Shown: positions 33,662-43,266, counted from the first letter of the stretch. The stretch: DNA of 55,253 nt from Syntrophorhabdaceae bacterium (GCA_028698615.1 JAQVWF010000005.1:1-55253); one strand, 5' to 3'. Numbers and translations are program-made. Notes: generated by a model not told the origin, from the sequence alone.

Positions 33662-35635
33662 ATGGCAAAGCCTAATGAAACCGATTTTTATGACAAGGTA
33701 TTTCCCGTTCCTGACAGGGTAAGGGAAAAATCGTACATCAAGAGCAGGGCTGAGTACGACAAGCTCTACAAAGAGTCCATCGAAAACCCTGACGCCTTCT
33801 GGGCGAAAGAGGCCGAAAAGAGACTGACGTGGTTCAAACCCTTTGACAAGAATAAGATTTCCGACTGGTCCTTCGGCGATGACCTCCACGTAAAATGGTT
33901 TGAGGGCGGCAAGCTGAATGCAAGCTACAACTGCCTTGACCGGCACCTGGAAACGAAGAAGAACAAGGCTGCCATCATCTTTGAGGGCAACGACCCCAAT
34001 GACTGGAAGGTCTTCACATACTGGGATCTGTACAGGGAAGTAAACAGATTTGCAAACGTTCTCAAAGACATGGGTCTGAAGAAGGGTGATGTGGCCACGA
34101 TCTATCTCCCCATGATCCCGGAACTCGTCATCTCCATGCTCGCCTGCGCCAGGATAGGCGTTGTACACGCCATCGTCTTCGGCGGTTTCTCCGCAGAGGC
34201 GTTGAGGGACAGGATCAACGACTGCAAGTCCACTGTGCTCATCACCTGTGACGGCACCTACCGCGGCGCCAAGGCAGTCCCGCAGAAGGACAACGCGGAC
34301 AAGGCAGCCGAGCAGTGCCCGACGATAAAGACCGAGATCGTGGTCAAGCGTACCGGCACGCCCGTCACCATGAAGGAAGGCCGCGATATCTGGTGGGACG
34401 ACCTGATGGCAAAAGCGGGAAAATTCTGCAAACCCGAGGAAATGGACGCGGAAGACCCGCTGTTCATCCTCTATACGTCAGGCTCCACGGGAACACCCAA
34501 GGGCGTTCAGCACACGACCGCAGGTTACCTGCTGTATGCATCCATGACACAGCAGCTCGCCTTCGACGTTCGTGACGAAGATGTCTACTGGTGCACGGCC
34601 GATATCGGCTGGGTGACCGGTCACAGTTATGTTGCCTACGGCCCTCTCACCAACGGGCATACCAGCATCCTCTTCGAAGGGCTTCCGAGCTATCCCGGTT
34701 TCGACCGGTTCTGGGAAGTGGTGGAAAAATACAACGTCAACAACTTCTATACCGCTCCTACAGCTATCCGCGCAGTGGCCAAGGAAGGCGATGCGTGGGT
34801 GGAAAAACACGACCTCTCCTCCCTGCGTGTTCTGGGTTCCGTCGGTGAACCGCTGAACCCTGAAGCCTGGTGGTGGTTCTACAATAAGGTCGGCGGCGGC
34901 AGGTGCACGATCGTGGATACCTGGTGGCAGACGGAAAACGGCGGACACATGATCCTGCCTCTTCCCGGCGCGATCGATATCAAGCCCGCAAAGTGCATGA
35001 GGCCTTTCTTCGGTGTTGTACCGGCCATCTTTGATGAGGACGGCAAGGAGATCGTGGGCCCGGGCAAGGGAGCACTCTGCATGAAGACAGCATGGCCCGG
35101 CATGATGAGGGGCGTATGGAACAATCCCAAGCTGTTCAAAGATAACTACTTTTCACAGTTCCCGGGGGCCTATTTCTCCGGCGACGGTGCCGAAAGAGAT
35201 GCCGATGGTGACTACAAGATCACCGGAAGGATCGACGACGTCATCAACGTCTCCGGCCACAGGCTGGGAACCGCGGAGATCGAAGCGGCGCTTACTACGC
35301 ACCCGAAGGTTGCAGAAGCGGCAGTCGTGGGATTTCCGCACGAAATTAAAGGCCAGGGGATCTACGCCTATGTAACGCTGAACACCGGTGTTGCGAAAGA
35401 CGATGCCCTGAAGAAAGATCTCGTCGCCCTCGTGCGCAAGGAGATCGGACCTATCGCCACACCGGACCTGATCCAGTGGGCGGACGGGCTTCCCAAGACG
35501 AGATCCGGCAAGATCATGCGCCGCGTGCTCAGGCAGGTCGCGGCTGCGAAATTCGAGGACTTCGGCGACACGTCAACATTGGCCGAGCCCGGTGTTGTTG
35601 ATGACCTGGTAGCGGAAAGAAAGAAAATAAAATAA
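33662..35635 (+). CDS. acs: acetyl-CoA synthetase (AMP-forming)
   Basis: A 657-residue ANL-superfamily enzyme converting acetate, ATP and CoA to acetyl-CoA. Motifs in order are YTSGSTGTPKG (ATP loop), DTWWQTENG, YFSGDGAERD, KITGRIDDVINVSGHR (hinge and CoA side) and TRSGKIMRR, which carries the catalytic lysine that is reversibly acetylated in well-studied Acs. Full length. AAGGAG precedes the ATG. It ends in a strong stem-loop and faces a convergent gene with a GNAT domain that could acetylate it (inference). Confidence 0.96.
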   Translation: MAKPNETDFYDKVFPVPDRVREKSYIKSRAEYDKLYKESIENPDAFWAKEAEKRLTWFKPFDKNKISDWSFGDDLHVKWFEGGKLNASYNCLDRHLETKKNKAAIIFEGNDPNDWKVFTYWDLYREVNRFANVLKDMGLKKGDVATIYLPMIPELVISMLACARIGVVHAIVFGGFSAEALRDRINDCKSTVLITCDGTYRGAKAVPQKDNADKAAEQCPTIKTEIVVKRTGTPVTMKEGRDIWWDDLMAKAGKFCKPEEMDAEDPLFILYTSGSTGTPKGVQHTTAGYLLYASMTQQLAFDVRDEDVYWCTADIGWVTGHSYVAYGPLTNGHTSILFEGLPSYPGFDRFWEVVEKYNVNNFYTAPTAIRAVAKEGDAWVEKHDLSSLRVLGSVGEPLNPEAWWWFYNKVGGGRCTIVDTWWQTENGGHMILPLPGAIDIKPAKCMRPFFGVVPAIFDEDGKEIVGPGKGALCMKTAWPGMMRGVWNNPKLFKDNYFSQFPGAYFSGDGAERDADGDYKITGRIDDVINVSGHRLGTAEIEAALTTHPKVAEAAVVGFPHEIKGQGIYAYVTLNTGVAKDDALKKDLVALVRKEIGPIATPDLIQWADGLPKTRSGKIMRRVLRQVAAAKFEDFGDTSTLAEPGVVDDLVAERKKIK

Positions 35636-35644
35636 GGAAATAAA

Positions 35645-35679
35645 AGAAGAACCCGGCCGGATAGCGGCCGGGTTCTTCT
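35645..35679. terminator. strong bidirectional stem-loop after acs
   Basis: A perfect 15-bp stem (left arm 35645-35659, right arm 35665-35679) with loop GATAG, built around AACCCGGCCG/CGGCCGGGTT. It begins 10 nt after the acs stop. The flanking A-run and T-rich right arm allow termination in both directions between the convergent genes. Confidence 0.85.
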
Positions 35680-35715
35680 CCTCAAAGCTTCAATTCTTTT
35701 TAAGTAAACTTCTGT

Positions 35716-35792
35716 CGATCGTAACCGTATTGCGATCGGCGTCTGCCAGAGTTGAGGGGGATTCTATTCCCAACCCACATTCCCCTCAACTC
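35716..35792. repeat. stacked inverted repeats between convergent genes
   Basis: CGATCG is repeated at 35716 and 35733. An 11-bp perfect inverted repeat GAGTTGAGGGG (35749-35759)/CCCCTCAACTC (35782-35792) encloses a 22-nt loop. Possibly a second terminator serving the convergent gene. Confidence 0.5.
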
Positions 35793-35869
35793 ACTATCTA
35801 TACTTCAACGGCGAGCAAAAGTAAAGTCCTTTCACATCACAGATTTCAAAGGGTGAGTGGTGTCCGATC

Positions 35870-38509
35870 CTATTCGAGACTTCTCGACATGAGCAGCATG
35901 TTTCTTTCTTTCGCGTACATCGTGAAGTGGCAGTGGTTAAGGACCTTGTTCATTGGGAAGTTTTCCTGGAGTATCTCCGCATTGACTATGCGGATATCGA
36001 GATGCTTTGAAAGGTCAAGACAGGCTTCGAGGAGCAGACGGCCGAGCGTCTTTTTCTGCCAGGAATCGGTGACGATAACGGCGTATTCCGCCTGGTTGGT
36101 GGGACCGCACTTTATGAGGCGGGCTATGGCGACAAGCCTTTTTCGGTCCTCCTCGATGGTTTCGGCAACCACCGCCACCTCTTCGTCGGGATCGATGTCG
36201 CAGAAACGGCGGGCGGTCTCAGGCGTGGGGGCGAAAGGGGAGAGGAAGCGCATCCAGAGGGACTGAGGGGAACAACTCCTGACAAAGTCCGTCCAAAGAT
36301 CGATATCATGCTGTGTCAGCAATCTCAGGTGAACGCGGCGGTCCGCTATGTCGAATGAACGATCGGCGAGGAATCGGTTGAGATCGGCGAGGCGTGTCCT
36401 GCTGCGCAAACGGCCGTGCCCGTACATCTCCGAAAGGACCTGCGCGGCCATTTCAGGAGTGGAATATACGGGGATGCCTTTCCGCTCCATCCGGATGACA
36501 GGATCCATCATGAATTCCTTGCATGCCACGCAGCAGACGACCGGCTTTCCCTTGTAATCGATGGATGCCAGGGTTTCGACATACGATTCAAGGATCTCAC
36601 CCTGGACGACAACGATGATACTGTGGACATCGCTGCTCTCCACTCCGATCCGGATGATCTCCCGTGTCTGCTTTGGGTCCATATTGAAGGAGCAGTCCAC
36701 CGGGTTCTGTATGTTGAGATAGTCGTCGATAAAGGGTGCCAATCGCTCCTTGACATGAGGCTCGAGGACAGCGAGCCTCAGTCCGCTCGCGTAGAGCATA
36801 TCCGTGGCGGCAACCCCGAGAGATCCCGTGTAGGTAACGACGAAGACACCGGGGCCTTTCGGCAGAGGTTGTTTGGAAAAGGCCCGCATCAAGGAAAAAA
36901 GATGCTCGTTGTCCCTGGCGCGGATGACTCCTGTTTGCCGGAATGCCGCTGAATTGATCTCGTCGTTTCCCGCCATGGAAGCGGTATGTGAGGAGACGAC
37001 CTTTTTCCCCGCCTCCGTCCGTCCCGTCTTGAGGGCGATGACAGGTTTCTTTCGTGATACCCGTTCCGCCACATCGACAAAACGCCGACCGCTCGTCACA
37101 TCTTCCATGTAAAGGGCTATGACACTGATGTTCGCATCGTTCCCCATAAACTCGAGAATGTCGGCCTCGCTGATATCCATTTTGTTGCCAATGGTGGCGA
37201 TGATGCCGAAATCGAGGACGTTGCGCAGTCCCGTAAGGATGCCGGCCGCGTAAACCCCGGCCTGTGCGATGAGCCCGACGTTGCCCTTGCGCAATGTGCC
37301 GATGAGCCCGATGGATTGGACCATATCGTGATGGGTGTTGATGATGCCCGAGCAATTGGGGCCGAGCAGACGGTGCCTTCCCGTCGCGATGTGGTCCTTT
37401 ATATTGGTCTGCATCTTTCGGCCGGCTTCCCCCGTCTCCGCGAAGCCCGCCGTTTCGACCACGAGATACTTTATCCCCTTCCGGCAGCAATCCTCGATGG
37501 CCTTCGGGGCCGCCGCGGCGGGAACGATGATGATCGCCGTATCGACGGGGTCTTTCACGTCGAGGATCGACGGGTAGGCCTTCACTCCGAGAATGGACTC
37601 CTTGCGGGGATTAATGGGGTAGAGCCTCCCTTTGAATTGATGGGAAAGAAGGTTCTGCATCACGTTGTATCCGAGTTTACCTCCGGAATCTGTAGCTCCC
37701 AGCACGGCGATACTCTCGGGATAGAACAACGCGCGAAGATCGTCCTTTGTCCGGGAAGCTGTTTTTGGAGAGACCCGGGGGGAATGGTCGACAAATATGC
37801 GGGCATCCACGGCGACGCAGCCGGTGGGGTAAAGAAACACGGGATTTATGTCGAGTTCCTTGAGTTCGGGGTGCGTGACGGCAAGAGTGGAGACATTGAG
37901 GAGCAGTTCCCTGAGGGCCGCCATATCGACAGCGTGACCTCGGTATCCCTTCAGGATGGGGAAACCCTTGATCTCTTCGATCATCTCCTGCACAGCGTCC
38001 GCGGTGATCGGCAGAACCCTGAACGTCACATCCCTGAGGACCTCGGCGAAGATCCCCCCCAATCCGAACATGAGAACGGGGCCGAAACTCTCATCGCGCG
38101 TGAATCCGACGATGGCCTCCACGCCCGCCGGCGCCATCTCCTGTACGGAGATCCCCACGATGTTTTTGCCCTTGAATGACGACAGGATATCCCGGTGGGC
38201 CTGCCTGACATCATCATCACTCCCGAGGTTCAGCTTTACGCCGCCCGAGTCGGTCTTGTGGACCACGTCGGGAGAGACGACCTTGAGGACGACGGGATAA
38301 CCAAGACCGCGGGCCCTTTTAACGGCCTCCTCTTCGGTGGCGACGACGACGGTACCCGTTGTCTTGACGCCGGCGTTTTCGAGGATCGCCTTGCTTTCAT
38401 GTTCCATCAGGTATTCGCGGTTCTCGGATCGGGCCCGGCCGAGTATCCGGGCGGTGGTATTCTGTCGCCCGTGACTGCCTTTGACGTATCGGTCCCTTTT
38501 CAAGTTCAT
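35870..38509 (-). CDS. fused ADP-forming acyl-CoA synthetase with C-terminal GNAT acetyltransferase domain
   Basis: An 879-residue three-part protein. Residues ~35-245 are an ATP-grasp beta-like part with VHKTDSGGV, whose histidine matches the beta-subunit phospho-relay His. Residues ~260-710 are the CoA-binding and ligase alpha-like part, with the phospho-histidine segment SSHTASMAG (His near residue 508). Residues ~715-879 form a GNAT domain. In Pat-type protein acetyltransferases the synthetase part comes in alpha-then-beta order and often lacks the histidine. Here the order is beta-alpha-GNAT and both histidines remain, so it may still be an active acyl-CoA synthetase (ADP-forming). ATG 38509 is chosen over GTG 38518 because of the ribosome-site spacing. 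Convergent with acs. Confidence 0.85.
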   Translation of the reverse strand: MNLKRDRYVKGSHGRQNTTARILGRARSENREYLMEHESKAILENAGVKTTGTVVVATEEEAVKRARGLGYPVVLKVVSPDVVHKTDSGGVKLNLGSDDDVRQAHRDILSSFKGKNIVGISVQEMAPAGVEAIVGFTRDESFGPVLMFGLGGIFAEVLRDVTFRVLPITADAVQEMIEEIKGFPILKGYRGHAVDMAALRELLLNVSTLAVTHPELKELDINPVFLYPTGCVAVDARIFVDHSPRVSPKTASRTKDDLRALFYPESIAVLGATDSGGKLGYNVMQNLLSHQFKGRLYPINPRKESILGVKAYPSILDVKDPVDTAIIIVPAAAAPKAIEDCCRKGIKYLVVETAGFAETGEAGRKMQTNIKDHIATGRHRLLGPNCSGIINTHHDMVQSIGLIGTLRKGNVGLIAQAGVYAAGILTGLRNVLDFGIIATIGNKMDISEADILEFMGNDANISVIALYMEDVTSGRRFVDVAERVSRKKPVIALKTGRTEAGKKVVSSHTASMAGNDEINSAAFRQTGVIRARDNEHLFSLMRAFSKQPLPKGPGVFVVTYTGSLGVAATDMLYASGLRLAVLEPHVKERLAPFIDDYLNIQNPVDCSFNMDPKQTREIIRIGVESSDVHSIIVVVQGEILESYVETLASIDYKGKPVVCCVACKEFMMDPVIRMERKGIPVYSTPEMAAQVLSEMYGHGRLRSRTRLADLNRFLADRSFDIADRRVHLRLLTQHDIDLWTDFVRSCSPQSLWMRFLSPFAPTPETARRFCDIDPDEEVAVVAETIEEDRKRLVAIARLIKCGPTNQAEYAVIVTDSWQKKTLGRLLLEACLDLSKHLDIRIVNAEILQENFPMNKVLNHCHFTMYAKERNMLLMSRSLE

Positions 38510-38734
38510 TTTATCCACCCCGCGCCGGTATCAATTATTCCGCGGACACCGGTAGTCTATTATTGCATGGTGCTGGTGCGGGCGGTATCGGGGTTTGTCT
38601 CTTTCTTATGTCGGATATAGAAAGGGATGTTGTGACGGTGTATTGCTGACAGGGTGGTCCTGAAGGTCGGGCAGCCGTATGGGGCAAAACCCGACGCAGG
38701 GTGTTTCCGTTAGGGGGGTCGACAGGATGGGCCG

Positions 38735-39367
38735 CTAAAGAATGAGATTGTTCTTCACGGCGTAGAGGGTCAGTTCCGCATTTTTTTTCATGCCCATCTT
38801 TTCGAGGATCCTGGTTCGATAGGTGCTGATGGTCTTCGCGCTGAGGCAGACTTCTTCCGCCACTTCGCTTACGGACTGGCCGGAGGCGAGCATGAGCATG
38901 ACCTGGTATTCGCGGTTGGAGAGCCGCTCATGGCGGGATTTTTGGGCCCCGGCATCGAGCTCGAAGGCAAGCTTTTCCGCGAGTGAGACGGTGACGTACT
39001 TCCCGCCCTTGGAGACCTTTCGGATCGCGCTTATCAACTCCTGGGGTGCGCTCGCCTTCGTAAGGTACCCGGCGGCACCGGCGCGGAGCATCCTGACCGC
39101 ATACTGTTCTTCGGGGTGCATGCTGAGAATGAGCACGGGTACTTTGGGCCGGATGACCTTTATGTCTTCAAGGACCTCCAATCCACTTTTTCCGGGCATG
39201 GAGATGTCGAGAAGTATGAGATCATAATCCTTTGTGGTTATCTTTGCGAGTACATCCTGCCCGCTCTCCGCCTCATCCTCCACGATCATGTCGTCGAGGC
39301 CGGCGAGTATCTGCTTGATGCCTTCACGGACCACCGTATGATCGTCAGCAACAAGGATCCGTATCAT
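38735..39367 (-). CDS. NarL/FixJ-family response regulator
   Basis: A 210-residue regulator. The receiver domain has acidic D8/D9 and phospho-acceptor D54 (LILLDISMPG). The C-terminal LuxR-type HTH (LSNREYQVMLMLASGQSVSE) follows. Its ATG lies one base after the stop of the histidine kinase (TGATATG), so the two are translationally coupled. Target genes are not visible. Confidence 0.92.
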   Translation of the reverse strand: MIRILVADDHTVVREGIKQILAGLDDMIVEDEAESGQDVLAKITTKDYDLILLDISMPGKSGLEVLEDIKVIRPKVPVLILSMHPEEQYAVRMLRAGAAGYLTKASAPQELISAIRKVSKGGKYVTVSLAEKLAFELDAGAQKSRHERLSNREYQVMLMLASGQSVSEVAEEVCLSAKTISTYRTRILEKMGMKKNAELTLYAVKNNLIL

Positions 39368-39368
39368 A

Positions 39369-40859
39369 TCATCCCCTCCTGTGGTGCATGGGTATTCGAA
39401 CCTTGATCGTCGTACCCTTGCGCTGTTTGCCGCTTATACGCACGATTCCGCCCCAGAGGTTGACCCGTTCCCGGATGCCCACGATCCCGAAGGATTTGGG
39501 GTTTGCGATCTGTTCCCGGGTGATCCCTTTTCCATTGTCGGCAACTTCGAGATGGAGCTCCCCGTCCTTCTGGATAAGGCGGACGCGGACCTGTGTTGCC
39601 GCGGAATGACGGGTTACGTTCGTCAACGTTTCCTGGAAGATGCGAAAAATGGTTGTGGCCAGGTCCTTTTCCACGGCGCCCTCCTTGCAGTCAAAACGGG
39701 CATCGCATTGCACACCTGTTCGTTCCTGAAACTCCCCGACCTGCCATTCCATTGCGGCCGTAAGGCCCAGGTCGTCGAGGAGGATGGGCCTGAGCTCGGT
39801 GGAGATCCGGTGCACGCTGTCTATTGTTGTGTCAACGAGACTGCTCATGCGCTGCACCTTGACACCAAGCGAGAGGTCTCCGGGGGGCAAGCGGGAGCCC
39901 AGCCAGGCAAGGTCCATCTGGAGGGCCGTCAGCGACTGGCCGAGTTCGTCGTGTATTTCCCGGGCTATTCTGGTACTCTCTTTCTCCCGGACGGACTGAA
40001 GGTATATGGAGAGGTCGCGAAGCTGTTCCCGCGAATTTGCCAGCTCTTGCTCCGCCCTCCTTTGCTCGGTGATGTCCTCGTAGGTGATGACTATCCGCCG
40101 TTGGTGCAATGCGTCTCCGATCCGGGCCGATCTCATTCTGCACAGGATGTCCCTGCCATCCTTGCGGCGGCAGTTGAATTCAGTCACGTATGTCCGTTGA
40201 TGCTCCAGGGTGCCGTAGAAGTGGCGGCCGATCTCCTCCGCCTCCTTATCGTTCCGGTAGAAGACTGTGACGCTTTTGCCGATAAGGTCCTCGGGATGCC
40301 AGCCGAACACCTCCTCCACGGCGGTGTTCGCGAAATTGATCCGCCGGTCCTCGAGCCCTACAACGGCCTGGGGAATGGCATCAAGGATGGAAGATTTGAG
40401 AGCATCAAGCTGCTGGAGACTCTCTTCCGCCTCTTTGCGTTCCGTGATGTCCATGGAATTGCCGAGGGTGGCCTTCTGTCCCTTGAAGATGATGGGTGTC
40501 ACCGTTTCCATGATCCATTTGATCTGTCCCTCCTTCGTTATCAGCCGATATTCGAAGGGTGCCGACCGAAGACCTTTGAGCATGTCGCCGGCGTCTCTGG
40601 CTGCCCTCTCCGTGTCGTCAGGGTGGACGACGCTGAGGGGGTCCATCTCCAGCATCTCCGCTTCCGGATAACCCGTGTATTCCTGAATGTGGAGATTAAC
40701 GAATTGGAACCGCTTGTTTGCCGAGATGTATACGCCCACCTGAAGATTGTTGGCGAGAGTCTTATAAAGCTCTTCCCCGGTGGGATCGGCGGTATTTCGA
40801 CGTTCATCCGCCAGACTGTTTCGAGAGCCCAGTACTGTTTGCGCCATTTTCTTTTTCAT
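39369..40859 (-). CDS. PAS-PAS sensor histidine kinase (HisKA_3 type)
   Basis: A 496-residue cytoplasmic kinase without membrane helices. Two PAS domains (about residues 30-140 and 150-265) are followed by a NarX-type dimerisation domain with phospho-acceptor H303 (REIHDELGQSL) and an HATPase domain (TLTNVTRHS, VADNGKGI, GIVGIRERV). ATG 40859 is chosen, with AGGGA upstream. PAS domains suggest sensing of a redox state or small molecule inside the cell. Partner is the adjacent response regulator. Confidence 0.92.
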   Translation of the reverse strand: MKKKMAQTVLGSRNSLADERRNTADPTGEELYKTLANNLQVGVYISANKRFQFVNLHIQEYTGYPEAEMLEMDPLSVVHPDDTERAARDAGDMLKGLRSAPFEYRLITKEGQIKWIMETVTPIIFKGQKATLGNSMDITERKEAEESLQQLDALKSSILDAIPQAVVGLEDRRINFANTAVEEVFGWHPEDLIGKSVTVFYRNDKEAEEIGRHFYGTLEHQRTYVTEFNCRRKDGRDILCRMRSARIGDALHQRRIVITYEDITEQRRAEQELANSREQLRDLSIYLQSVREKESTRIAREIHDELGQSLTALQMDLAWLGSRLPPGDLSLGVKVQRMSSLVDTTIDSVHRISTELRPILLDDLGLTAAMEWQVGEFQERTGVQCDARFDCKEGAVEKDLATTIFRIFQETLTNVTRHSAATQVRVRLIQKDGELHLEVADNGKGITREQIANPKSFGIVGIRERVNLWGGIVRISGKQRKGTTIKVRIPMHHRRG

Positions 40860-41180
40860 TGTCAGTCCCTGCCAGGTCAATGCTCCATGTTCGAGGTCCT
40901 TCATCTAAAAACTTAGAGTGTAGAACGTCAAACATAAAGCTATCCTGTAGTTGAGCCACCTTCAGTGTGGGATTGGTAAATACGAGGGTTTGTCTCAACG
41001 CAAGCCGGTGAGAGATGTTTGTGAGCCGGATATCCATGGTCGCGCCGGCACTATGACTAATTTTACAACGCTCCGGCGATGATGTCAATCATTTGCCGGT
41101 GGATTAGGTTGGGATTGACATAAACCTGATCGACTGATAACATCCGTGTTGAAGGAAATACATGCAGAAGGGGGATGAAG
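40860..41180. other. 321-nt divergent intergenic region
   Basis: No gene is seen between the kinase and the nitroreductase. It contains an imperfect inverted repeat (CCGGC...GCCGG, 41073-41099, with ATGAT/ATCAT inside). The nitroreductase promoter is near its right end. No convincing promoter for the kinase was found. Confidence 0.5.
41115..41143 (+). promoter_or_regulatory. promoter of the nitroreductase gene
   Basis: TTGACA (41115-41120), 17 bases, TAACAT (41138-41143), 38 nt before the ATG. Confidence 0.5.
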
Positions 41181-41753
41181 ATGGATCTATTCACGGCTAT
41201 GCGCACAAGGAGGAGCTGTCGGGATTACCTTCCGGACCCGGTGGGCGATGACGTGATCGAAAAGGTGCTGGAGGCTGCCACATGGGCCCCGTCACCGGCC
41301 AACATGCAGCCCTGGGAATTCCTCGTCGTCACAAGTTCGGTAATGAGGGGCAAGATCTTCGATGAAGCCGAGCGATGCAGGGTGTGGGCATTTGAGAAAA
41401 GCGGCTGGAAATGGCTTGATTCCTACCAGGTGGGTTTCCTGAAGCAGACGCCTGTCATCATCGCGGTGGTGGGCGACCCGAAAAAGACGGGTTTCGACAT
41501 GTTCACCGAAGAGGGTAGTATGGGCTACCAGGCGGCATGCGCCGCCGCAATCCAGAACATGCACCTTGCCGCCTGTTCCCTGGGGCTCGGTTCGCTCTGG
41601 TTCACCTTGTTCGACAAGAAGGCCATAAGGGAGATACTGGGCATCGACGGGGCAAAGATGCCGCTTGCCCTCATATGCCTGGGAAAATGCGCGTCCCCTC
41701 TTCGTGAGGTCCCGCGAAAGGCCGTAAAGGACAAGACGACGTACCTGAGATGA
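41181..41753 (+). CDS. nitroreductase-family flavoprotein
   Basis: A 190-residue FMN-dependent oxidoreductase. The N-terminal RTRRSCRDY, APSPANMQPWEF and the C-terminal GLGSLWFTLFDK and LALICLGKC segments are typical FMN contacts of the family. ATG 41181 is preferred over 41175, which lies directly against the GGGGG ribosome site. Physiological substrate unknown. Monocistronic. Confidence 0.88.
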   Translation: MDLFTAMRTRRSCRDYLPDPVGDDVIEKVLEAATWAPSPANMQPWEFLVVTSSVMRGKIFDEAERCRVWAFEKSGWKWLDSYQVGFLKQTPVIIAVVGDPKKTGFDMFTEEGSMGYQAACAAAIQNMHLAACSLGLGSLWFTLFDKKAIREILGIDGAKMPLALICLGKCASPLREVPRKAVKDKTTYLR

Positions 41754-41783
41754 ACGTGTAAGAGACGAGGCAACGGGCCGTGC

Positions 41784-41812
41784 GGGGCAGGGCAATGCCC
41801 GTCCCTGTTATT
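41784..41812 (+). terminator. candidate terminator between convergent genes
   Basis: GGGC-AAT-GCCC extended by an outer GGG/CCC with two mismatches, followed by TTATTATTAT, 31 nt after the nitroreductase stop. Confidence 0.35.
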
Positions 41813-41813
41813 A

Positions 41814-42356
41814 TTATCCTGCCGTCTTCGGGCTCGCGAACTCCCACCGGCACCAGCTGTCCGGGGGGTGGGGGCCGGGAGGGCAATATGTGCAGGATAC
41901 CTTGACGCCGGGATCGATGACGGCGGCAACATTGGTGAAACCATGCTCGAAGGTGGGCCGGCACGCGAATACCGTCTTCCCCGATTTGATGCGGGCCTCC
42001 TGGGGAGGGCAGGATGTGACGGTGAGAACAGCTATTCCATCATTCTTTTCGATGGTATAAGAACACTTTGCGGCCCAGCTCATAAAATTGATGGCACGCA
42101 TAACCTGATCCAGTCCCGCATTGTCCGGTATGGCAAGCACCTCCTTTATCCTCCGCGCCTCCAGCCTCGAGGAGACATCCCACATGTGGATGTCGATCTC
42201 CAGCGCCTTCTCGGTGCCCCAGCGGTCCTCCACCCCGGAGAACCAGAGGCCGTCGCAGGTATGCCAGTTCAGTGAATACATCTTGATGAGTTCAATAAGT
42301 GTTTCTCTGGGCAGGCCTTCGAGTTCGGCGTGGACGGGATTGTACGGAATTGTCAT
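41814..42356 (-). CDS. DUF6125 family protein
   Basis: A 180-residue protein whose first 90 residues follow the pattern of DUF6125 (GLPRETLIELIKMYSLNWHT, then CDGLWFSGVEDRWG, then SSRLEARRI), a family frequent in anaerobic Desulfobacterota and of unknown function. The C-terminal half is cysteine-rich (KCSYT, TSCPP, FACRP, SCTYCPP, SWCRWEF), which could bind metal. No signal peptide. Family call from memory. Confidence 0.6.
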   Translation of the reverse strand: MTIPYNPVHAELEGLPRETLIELIKMYSLNWHTCDGLWFSGVEDRWGTEKALEIDIHMWDVSSRLEARRIKEVLAIPDNAGLDQVMRAINFMSWAAKCSYTIEKNDGIAVLTVTSCPPQEARIKSGKTVFACRPTFEHGFTNVAAVIDPGVKVSCTYCPPGPHPPDSWCRWEFASPKTAG

Positions 42357-42488
42357 GGTTCATTGTCCCCCTGTCTGATCTTTCCTTCCGGATATTATGC
42401 CATGGCACAGCAAAAACGCAAAAGAAGTTCGCGGCGAGCCGGGCCTGGCGGGGATGACACGCGGGCCCAGAGAGACTCGGTCTTTCCC

Positions 42489-42509
42489 TGGAACCTGAGA
42501 CCTGAGACT
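42489..42509 (-). repeat. tandem heptamer repeat, family B (three units)
   Basis: TGGAACC, TGAGACC, TGAGACT on the plus strand, the reverse complement of the GGTTCCA/GGTCTCA units at 45404. It ends 4 nt after the IclR stop codon. Confidence 0.65.
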
Positions 42510-42513
42510 GTCT

Positions 42514-43263
42514 CTACTGTGAGAGCCTTTCCGATATTTTTTGGGCGGTGTTGATGAGGCGTTGAGCCATGTCGGGCAGTTTGTCGGTGGGCATGGAGCC
42601 GGTGAAGCCGAGGATGCAGATGGCGCCGACGGGATAATCGTTGGCATAGACGAGAGTGGCTATTGCCCTGACGCCCATGAGATATTCCTCGAGGTCGAGG
42701 CTGTAGTGACGCTTCCGTGTCACCCGTATCTCATCGATGAAGCGGTCGAGGTCGGTGATGCTGTTCGGGGTGTACCTGGGCAGGCCTTTTTCCTTGAGAA
42801 AATCACGGATCTCGTTATCTTCCATGGGAGCGAGAAGGGCCTTGCAGAAGACCGATGCCGTAATCGGCAGCCGCGTCCCCACGGGGGACGATATCTTCAG
42901 CTTCTTTCGCGTTTCTATGGTATCGATAACCTTGACGACGCTATCCTCGCGGACGCAGAGAAAGACCGTTTCATCGACATCTTCGACAAGCTTTTCAAGG
43001 AACGGGCGGGCGACGGAACTGAGTTCCCCGCCCTGAAGCACTCTCTTTGCGATCTTGAAGAGCTCTTCCCCAATGGTGTAACGCTTGGTGGATTTGCTTT
43101 TCACGATGAGGTTCTCTTCCTGGAGGGCCTTGAGTATGCCGAAGACGGTGCTCTTGCTCAACGCAAGAGTTCTCGCTATCTCCGTGACGCCGAGAGGTCT
43201 CTTGCTGTCAACAACGAGCGAAAGGACTTCGAAGGTTTTCTTTATGACGGGCGCGCTATACAT
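42514..43263 (-). CDS. IclR-family transcriptional regulator
   Basis: A 249-residue regulator. The N-terminal winged HTH (GVTEIARTLALSKSTVFGIL) and the C-terminal IclR effector domain (SPVGTRLPITASVFCKALLA, DYPVGAICILGF) are intact. IclR proteins often control aromatic or carboxylic-acid catabolism; the ligand cannot be predicted. It is transcribed away from the RACo-cooC-acs operon and has its own promoter with an overlapping palindrome. Confidence 0.92.
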   Translation of the reverse strand: MYSAPVIKKTFEVLSLVVDSKRPLGVTEIARTLALSKSTVFGILKALQEENLIVKSKSTKRYTIGEELFKIAKRVLQGGELSSVARPFLEKLVEDVDETVFLCVREDSVVKVIDTIETRKKLKISSPVGTRLPITASVFCKALLAPMEDNEIRDFLKEKGLPRYTPNSITDLDRFIDEIRVTRKRHYSLDLEEYLMGVRAIATLVYANDYPVGAICILGFTGSMPTDKLPDMAQRLINTAQKISERLSQ

Positions 43264-43266
43264 AAT

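Noticed and set aside
38519-38734. Riboswitch-like G-rich region between the response regulator and the synthetase-GNAT gene
   Set aside because: Some GGG/CCC pairing is possible, but no known class fits and no coherent structure emerged by eye.
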